NCBI RefSeq assembly: GCF_003732275.1
Contig: NZ_MOBM01000038.1
Span: 1,357,355-1,421,354 of the forward strand
Length of the DNA: 64,000 bases
Source of the DNA: Pseudomonas frederiksbergensis
Lineage (GTDB): Bacteria; Pseudomonadota; Gammaproteobacteria; Pseudomonadales; Pseudomonadaceae
Direction: 5' to 3'
Shown: positions 59,489 through 64,000 of the stretch, piece by piece
Layout: each line of letters begins with the position of its first letter
Position numbering within the stretch: position 1 is the stretch's first letter
Notes under the pieces: model-generated
The model's database searches: none
Told to the model about the DNA's origin: nothing
The model's input: the letters and a program-made list of their open reading frames with translations, nothing else
Program-made: the position numbers and the translations under genes

Positions 59489-60511
59489 GTGAAAGGAATT
59501 TTTCTTGCCCTGGGGCTTCTCGTTACCTCTTTTTCTTCAATGGGAGCCGATATGTCAAACGGCGCGGACAACTTCTATAAAAGCGAGATAGTGACCGTTG
59601 AAAAGGTCGCCTTCAAAAATCAATACGGCATGAAGGTGGCGGGCAACCTGTTCACCCCGAAAGACCTCGCCCCCAAATCCAGGAACGCCGCCATCATTGT
59701 CGGGCATCCGATGGGGGCGGTGAAAGAGCAGAGTGCGAACTTGTACGCTACCAAAATGGCCGAACAAGGATTTGTCACACTGTCCCTGGATTTGTCCTTC
59801 TGGGGCGAGAGCGAGGGCACGCCTCGCCAGGCCGTCTCGCCCGATATTTACACAGAAGACTTCAGTGCCGCCGTGGACTTTCTCGGCACTCACCCAATTG
59901 TCGATCCTGAGCGAATCGGCGTCCTCGGTATCTGCGGCAGTGGCAGCTTCGCTATCAGTGCGGCCAAGATTGATCCGCGCATGAAGGCCATCGCCACCGT
60001 CAGCATGTACGACATGGGTGCGGCCAACCGTAACGGTCTCAAACACGCAGTGACTGCGGAACAACGCCAGCAGATCATTCGCGACGCCACCGGGCAGCGC
60101 AATGCCGAATTCCAGGGTGGCGAAATCCGCTACACCGGCGGCACGCCGCTCAAACTGACCGGCAATGCCGTGGGTGACGAGTTCTACGATTTCTATCGCA
60201 CCCACCGAGGCGAAGTCACTCCGGCCGGCGCATCGGCGCAGACAACCACCATGCCGACGCTGACCAGCAACGTGAAGTTCATGAACTTCTATCCGTTCAA
60301 TGACATCGAGACTATCTCCCCTCGCCCGCTGCTGTTCATTGCCGGCGCCCAGGCGCACTCACGCGAGTTCAGTGAGGACGCCTACAAGCGGGCCGCCGAG
60401 CCTAAGGAGTTGCTCATTATTCCAGATGCCGGACACGTGGATCTTTACGACCGGGTCAACCTCATTCCATTCGCCAAGTTGACCACGTTCTTCAAAAGCA
60501 ACCTCAAGTAG
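59489..60511 (+). CDS. exported alpha/beta hydrolase (YcjY/DLH-like)
   Basis: 340 residues with a signal peptide (about 1-20; IFLALGLLVTSFSSMGA). The hydrolase fold has the oxyanion region IIVGHPMGAVKEQ, DLSFWGESEG, the nucleophile elbow VLGICGSGSFA and a late Asp/His pair in IPDAGHVDLYD. The GICGSG elbow suggests Cys or Ser as nucleophile and is typical of this subfamily. The start is GTG at 59489, with AAAGGA 9 bp upstream. It is followed by an MFS exporter and is divergent from an AraC regulator. Substrate unknown. Confidence 0.85.
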   Translation: MKGIFLALGLLVTSFSSMGADMSNGADNFYKSEIVTVEKVAFKNQYGMKVAGNLFTPKDLAPKSRNAAIIVGHPMGAVKEQSANLYATKMAEQGFVTLSLDLSFWGESEGTPRQAVSPDIYTEDFSAAVDFLGTHPIVDPERIGVLGICGSGSFAISAAKIDPRMKAIATVSMYDMGAANRNGLKHAVTAEQRQQIIRDATGQRNAEFQGGEIRYTGGTPLKLTGNAVGDEFYDFYRTHRGEVTPAGASAQTTTMPTLTSNVKFMNFYPFNDIETISPRPLLFIAGAQAHSREFSEDAYKRAAEPKELLIIPDAGHVDLYDRVNLIPFAKLTTFFKSNLK

Positions 60512-60597
60512 CCTGATCGGTGCCCTGGCCGGGCATCACTTCTCTCGTAGCCTCGTTCTCGGGGCTACGACGCTTCGCGCAATACAGGGTTCAACCA

Positions 60598-61797
60598 ATG
60601 ACTGATCACCTCCTCCCAGTGCCCCATAAATCATGGGGCGCCGTATTCGCCATGTCGCTCGCTGCCTTCGTGCTGGTGGCATCGGAGTTCATGCCCGTCA
60701 GCCTGCTGACACCGATTGCCGCAGATCTACACGTCACCGAGGGACAAGCCGGTCAGGGAATCTCCGTCTCGGGACTGTTCGCCTTGTTCACCAGTCTTCT
60801 GATCGCATCGGTGGCTGCGCGGGTCGACCGCAAACCGCTGCTCCTTTCACTGACGCTGTTGATGATCCTTTCCGGAACAGTGGTCGCGTTCGCGCCGAAC
60901 TACTGGGTGTTCATGATCGGCCGCGCGCTGATCGGTGTTGCGATAGGTGGCTTCTGGTCATTGTCGGCAGCAACCGCCATGCGCCTGGTGCCTGATGACC
61001 AGATCACTCGCGCAATGGCCATCGTCAACGGCGGCAATGCTTTGGCGACGGTTATTGCAGCGCCATTGGGCAGTTTTCTCGGCGCCCTGATTGGCTGGCG
61101 CGGTGCATTCTTGTGCGTCATCCCAGTCGCGATAGTCGCTTGTGTATGGCTGCTGTTAAGCCTTCCTCCGATGAAATCGAAAAGCGGTTCAGGCACTGGC
61201 AACGTCTTCAAGTTAATGAAAAGCACGCCGGTCGCGTTAGGCATGGTCGCGGTCAGCGTGTTTTTCATGGGCCAGTTCATGCTGTTTACCTATTTGCGCC
61301 CGTTCCTTGAAACGGTCACGCACGTCAGTGTTTCCATACTGTCGTTGATGTTGCTCGTCCTGGGTATCGCGGGCCTCGCAGGAACCTTCCTGATTGAAGC
61401 GTTCTTGAAAAATGGCCTGCATCGAACCCTCATCGTCATCCCGATCTTGATGGCGGTGATTGCACTGGCGCTTGTTTCATTCGGTAGTTCGGCGGCCACC
61501 ACGACTATCTTGCTTGGCCTCTGGGGACTGGTTGCGACTGCTGCGCCCGTGGGATGGTGGACATGGCTGGCAAGAACGTTGCCAGACGCTGCTGAAGCGG
61601 GAGGCGGCTTAATGGTGGCGATCATCCAGCTAGCCATTGCGTCTGGCGCAACCGTTGGCGGCCTGGTCTTTGACTTGAGCGGCTATCGAGCGACCTTCGA
61701 GTTGAGCGCCGCTGTGCTGGGCGTGGCGGCCGTTCTTGCCTTCCTGGCTGCACGCGCAGCATCGCGGGAGCCTCTTGCCGCGGCGAACATCGCTTGA
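60598..61797 (+). CDS. MFS transporter (drug/sugar efflux type)
   Basis: 399 residues with 12 predicted helices. MFS motif A-like VAARVDRKPLLL lies between helices 2 and 3, motif C-like GGNALATVIAAPLGSFLGAL in helix 5, and GRALIGVAIGGFWSLSA in helix 4. It belongs to the DHA1 class (AraJ/SotB-like). The ATG at 60598 (MTDHLLPVPHKSWG) is preferred over an in-frame ATG at 60520. It is 86 bp downstream of the hydrolase and probably in the same operon. Confidence 0.88.
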   Translation: MTDHLLPVPHKSWGAVFAMSLAAFVLVASEFMPVSLLTPIAADLHVTEGQAGQGISVSGLFALFTSLLIASVAARVDRKPLLLSLTLLMILSGTVVAFAPNYWVFMIGRALIGVAIGGFWSLSAATAMRLVPDDQITRAMAIVNGGNALATVIAAPLGSFLGALIGWRGAFLCVIPVAIVACVWLLLSLPPMKSKSGSGTGNVFKLMKSTPVALGMVAVSVFFMGQFMLFTYLRPFLETVTHVSVSILSLMLLVLGIAGLAGTFLIEAFLKNGLHRTLIVIPILMAVIALALVSFGSSAATTTILLGLWGLVATAAPVGWWTWLARTLPDAAEAGGGLMVAIIQLAIASGATVGGLVFDLSGYRATFELSAAVLGVAAVLAFLAARAASREPLAAANIA

Positions 61798-61868
61798 TAA
61801 CCACAAGACACGCCAAGGCATATCTTGTGGTTTCGGGGGAGCATACGCACGCAGGTTGGACGTGACGA

Positions 61869-62066
61869 TCAGCGTGCGCTGTCGATGATTTGGCCACCGT
61901 CGGGCGTCAGGCTGTAACCCGTCAGGAAGTGTGCATCCTTGCTGGCGAGGAATAGCACCGGCGCAATGTCCTCTTCGGGTGATCCATGACGGCCAGCGAG
62001 GCGAAGTTGATGACCCTCCCTCCCCGCTGGCTTTAAGTGTTCTTGAGGAATGCTTTTCGAGCCTTG
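61869..62066 (-). pseudogene. decayed short-chain dehydrogenase
   Basis: EGGRVINFASLA (mid-protein SDR motif, one frame) and, in another frame, EDIAPVLFLASKDAHFLTGY with SLTPDGGQIIDSAR (SDR C-terminus) are joined without the ~80 residues that should contain the YxxxK active site. This is an internal deletion plus frameshift. It sits after the MFS gene on the opposite strand. Confidence 0.7.
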
Positions 62067-62257
62067 GAGCTTCAATCAACTGGCTGTTTTGCCATGGAGA
62101 TCGCGGGAAGCTCCTTCGAGGGTTTTCCATAGACTGCGCATCGTAGGGTTCTCATTGGTGATGGAGCAGTAGGAGCGTATCTCCAGTCGCGTACTCCATT
62201 CATCACCACCCGCTTTTACCAACTGACCTCGCTGAAGCTCGTCAATAGCATTTATGT

Positions 62258-62405
62258 GAACTGGGCGCTGATGTGCTCATCTTGGGATGCACAGAGCTGC
62301 CTCTGGTGCTCGAACATAGCGAAGCCTACAAGATAAAGAACATACAGTGGCGTTGATCGACCCGACAACTATTTTGGCATTGAAGTGCATCGAGCTTGCC
62401 CGTGA
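62258..62405 (+). pseudogene. 3' fragment of an Asp/Glu racemase
   Basis: ELGADVLILGCTELPLVLEH, with the GCTE active-site signature of aspartate/glutamate racemases, is followed after a frameshift by VALIDPTTILALKCIELARE. Together these are the last ~50 residues of a ~230-residue protein. The N-terminal domain is absent. Confidence 0.7.
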
Positions 62406-62447
62406 AAATACGGTCAAGCCTCACAGGTACTAGCCTGTATAAGCTAC

Positions 62448-62474
62448 AAAAAGGCCCTCCGCGGGCCTTTTTTG
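62448..62474. terminator. rho-independent terminator beside the mvaT-like gene
   Basis: AAAAGGCCC-TCCGC-GGGCCTTTTTT forms a perfect stem with a T-run on the plus strand and an A-run on the other side, so it can work in both directions. It ends the minus-strand MvaT/MvaU transcript. Confidence 0.88.
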
Positions 62475-62488
62475 TACTCAAACCCAAC

Positions 62489-62854
62489 TCACTTGGTCAG
62501 CCAGGACTCGACAGTGGCGGAGCCGAATTTAGCTTTCCATTCCCTCAGTGTCTTCTGGTTGCCGCCCTTGGTCTCAACGACTTCGCCAGTGTTTGGGTTT
62601 TTGTAGATCTTCACCTGACGCGGCTTGCGTGTGCCGGATTTCGGCGCGGTTGCTGATGCGCGACGACCAGTTTGTGGCTCAAGAAGATTGATCACGTCTT
62701 TCAGGCTATAGCCGTATTTGGCTAGCAAATCACGCAGCTTCTTTTCGAAATCAATTTCCTTTTGGAGGCCTGCATCACCTTTCAGTGCTTCGAGAGCCTG
62801 GAGCTGTTTAGCCAGATGTTTTTCGAGTTGACGGAACTCTGCGAGCTTGGACAT
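62489..62854 (-). CDS. MvaT/MvaU-family H-NS-like nucleoid protein
   Basis: A 121-residue xenogeneic silencer of Pseudomonas. The N-terminal oligomerisation coiled coil (about 1-60; LAEFRQLEKHLAKQLQALEA, EIDFEKKLRDLLAKYGYSLK) and C-terminal AT-hook-like DNA-binding domain (KIYKNPNTGEVVETKGGNQK, TLREWKAKFG) match MvaT. The ATG at 62854 (MSKLAEF) has GAGGTT. It differs from housekeeping MvaT in the linker and C-terminus (VESWLTK), so it could be MvaU or an additional paralogue that silences the nearby accessory DNA. Confidence 0.9.
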   Translation of the reverse strand: MSKLAEFRQLEKHLAKQLQALEALKGDAGLQKEIDFEKKLRDLLAKYGYSLKDVINLLEPQTGRRASATAPKSGTRKPRQVKIYKNPNTGEVVETKGGNQKTLREWKAKFGSATVESWLTK

Positions 62855-63010
62855 GTAAAACCTCATATGTGTTTTGAATGTATGTACATGTGACAGAGCC
62901 AGCTAAAGAAAAGTCCCCTTACATCCTTGTAGTGGATTAATTACCCTGCGCAACCGTCAGCTTAAAGTCCTATGCGATACCTAGAGGCAAGTCTAAAAAG
63001 TACAACAACA

Positions 63011-63070
63011 AAAAAAGCCCGGCTTGCCGACGGTAGCGTCTCGAAGATCGCTATCGCCGGCAGGCCGGGC
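63011..63070 (-). terminator. long-stem terminator after the CstA-YbdD operon
   Basis: GCCCGGC...GCCGGGC outer pairs and CGATAGCG/CGGTAGCG inner pairs form a long hairpin. On the minus strand it is followed by TTTTTT. Confidence 0.8.
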
Positions 63071-63103
63071 TCCTAAAGCAGAATGCCGCTTAAATGTTTC
63101 GCA

Positions 63104-63301
63104 TCAACAGCACTTCGGTCCCGCCTTGCTGCCGTAACGAGCCTCCTGACGTTCGCGAAAGAACACCTCGTAACTCATCACCGGTTTGTCCGGGTGTTTG
63201 GTTTGCATATGCTCAACGTAAGTGTCGTAGTCGGGCATGCCCACCATCAAGCGTGCGGCCTGACCGAGGTATTTACCAAGGCGACTCAGGTCATTGAACA
63301 T
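63104..63301 (-). CDS. YbdD/YjiX-family protein
   Basis: A 65-residue basic protein of the YbdD family (MFNDLSRLGKYLGQAARLMV, GMPDYDTYVEHM, HPDKPVMSYEVFFRERQEAR, ending KAGPKCC). It almost always sits right after CstA-type genes and is thought to support the transporter. The ATG at 63301 is chosen because GGAGGAGGG lies just upstream; the GTG at 63307 is too close to that site. Confidence 0.92.
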   Translation of the reverse strand: MFNDLSRLGKYLGQAARLMVGMPDYDTYVEHMQTKHPDKPVMSYEVFFRERQEARYGSKAGPKCC

Positions 63302-63316
63302 GGGCACCCTCCTCCA

Positions 63317-64000
63317 TCAAGCATCCGGCAGAGCCTGGAATGGTGCTTCTTTATCCGTACGTTCTTTGGTGCCCCAGGCGGCAATGCCAACCTTGAGTGC
63401 AAAGAACAGGATGCTGAACACCACGAGCAAAAACAGCACAGTCAGCGTCGCATTGGTGTAGGCGTTGTAGATCACATGCTGCATCTGTTCGATGCTCTTG
63501 GCCGGCGCCAAAACCTGCCCGTTGGCCAACGCATCGCTGTACTTCTTCGCCAGCGCCAGGAAGCCGATCGCCGGGTTGGCGTCGAACAGCTTGATGAAGC
63601 CTGCGGTGGTGGTGCAGATCAGCAGCCACACTGCTGGCAGCATGGTCACCCAGACGTAGCGTTGGCGTTTCATTTTGATCAGCACGACGGTTGCCAGCAT
63701 CAGCGCGATACCAGCCAGCATCTGGTTGGAGATACCGAATAGCGGCCACAAAGTGTTGATGCCACCCAGCGGATCGATCACGCCTTGGTACAGCAGATAA
63801 CCCCACATCGCCACGCAACCGGCGGTTGCGATCAGGTTGGCGGTCCAGGATTCGGTGCGCTTGAGCGCTGGCACGAACGAGCCGAGCAAGTCCTGCAGCA
63901 TGAAGCGTCCTGCACGGGTACCGGCGTCGACGGCCGTCAGAATGAACAGCGCTTCGAACAGGATTGCGAAGTGGTACCAGAACGCCATGGTGTTTTCACC
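63317..64000 (-). CDS. cstA: CstA-family carbon starvation / pyruvate transporter, N-terminus beyond right edge
   Basis: C-terminal ~227 residues of a large (~690-residue) peptide/pyruvate transporter. It includes WYHFAILFEALFILTAVDAG and TRAGRFMLQDLLGSF, which are highly conserved in CstA/BtsT, several membrane helices (WGYLLYQGVIDPLGGINTLW, LLLVVFSILFFALKVGIAAW) and a hydrophilic tail ending APFQALPDA. The frame is open to the window end. It is followed 15 bp later by ybdD. Confidence 0.93.
   Translation of the reverse strand, partial: GENTMAFWYHFAILFEALFILTAVDAGTRAGRFMLQDLLGSFVPALKRTESWTANLIATAGCVAMWGYLLYQGVIDPLGGINTLWPLFGISNQMLAGIALMLATVVLIKMKRQRYVWVTMLPAVWLLICTTTAGFIKLFDANPAIGFLALAKKYSDALANGQVLAPAKSIEQMQHVIYNAYTNATLTVLFLLVVFSILFFALKVGIAAWGTKERTDKEAPFQALPDA

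Overview
The window looks like a chromosomal segment of a fluorescens-group Pseudomonas. The evidence is a phbB/phbA polyhydroxybutyrate locus with an AraC-type PhbR, an OprD-family porin, an MvaT/MvaU nucleoid protein, Pseudomonas REP/REPIN hairpins built on a GGGAGCGGGCTTGCTCGCG core, a CstA/YbdD pair, and GC-rich codon use throughout. No rRNA, tRNA or CRISPR array was seen.

Layout. (1) 0-6.4 kb: polyester granule metabolism. It holds a thiolase (cut by the left edge), acetoacetyl-CoA reductase, a divergent AraC regulator, a DUF3141 protein with a PHA-synthase-like Cys lipase box, a phasin, and the PhaR repressor, with a candidate PhaR operator before the phasin. (2) 6.6-16.7 kb: a carboxylic-acid uptake and activation operon on the minus strand (acyl-CoA ligase, DUF485, ActP-type symporter, acyl-CoA dehydrogenase, OprD porin), divergent from a PAS histidine kinase and a FixJ-type regulator. 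(3) 16.9-22 kb: envelope genes: a patatin, an LprI-MliC fusion, a glycine-zipper protein, a 25-codon remnant of ppk2, DUF3300 and DUF2950. (4) 22.2-30.5 kb: a seven-gene amino-acid cluster (CGS-family PLP enzyme, permease, LysR, divergent threonine-synthase-like protein, Lrp, homoserine dehydrogenase, aldehyde dehydrogenase). Its logic fits gamma-elimination to homoserine and then oxidation to aspartate, as in the reported canavanine gamma-lyase pathway. (5) 30.6-35.5 kb: a 1610-residue secreted mannuronan C5-epimerase carrying an SGNH acetylesterase-like domain and RTX repeats (PsmE-like). (6) 36.5-57.5 kb: an accessory island bounded by two ~965-bp, nearly identical direct repeats, each carrying a dTMP-kinase-like gene. 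Inside are accessory type VI secretion genes (VgrG, DUF6484, TIGR02270, DUF2169, ketosynthase-like, DUF4150 PAAR, a deaminase-fold toxin, two candidate immunity genes, a Ser/Thr kinase and TagH), IS remnants and gene fragments, but no T6SS sheath, baseplate or membrane-complex genes. (7) 57.6-62.4 kb: a cupin, an AraC regulator, an alpha/beta hydrolase and an MFS exporter, with decayed fragments of three metabolic genes. (8) 62.5-64 kb: MvaT/MvaU, YbdD and the C-terminal part of CstA, which runs off the right edge.

The most interesting system is the effector module at 43.4-53 kb. An unbroken chain of overlapping minus-strand genes delivers a DUF4150 PAAR-like protein. It is followed, in the same reading frame but after a single TGA, by a nucleic-acid/nucleotide deaminase-like toxin (HAE...PCSTC). 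Two tandem paralogous proteins of unknown family then sit where immunity genes would be. The island appears to be an orphan effector depot that must use T6SS machinery encoded elsewhere.
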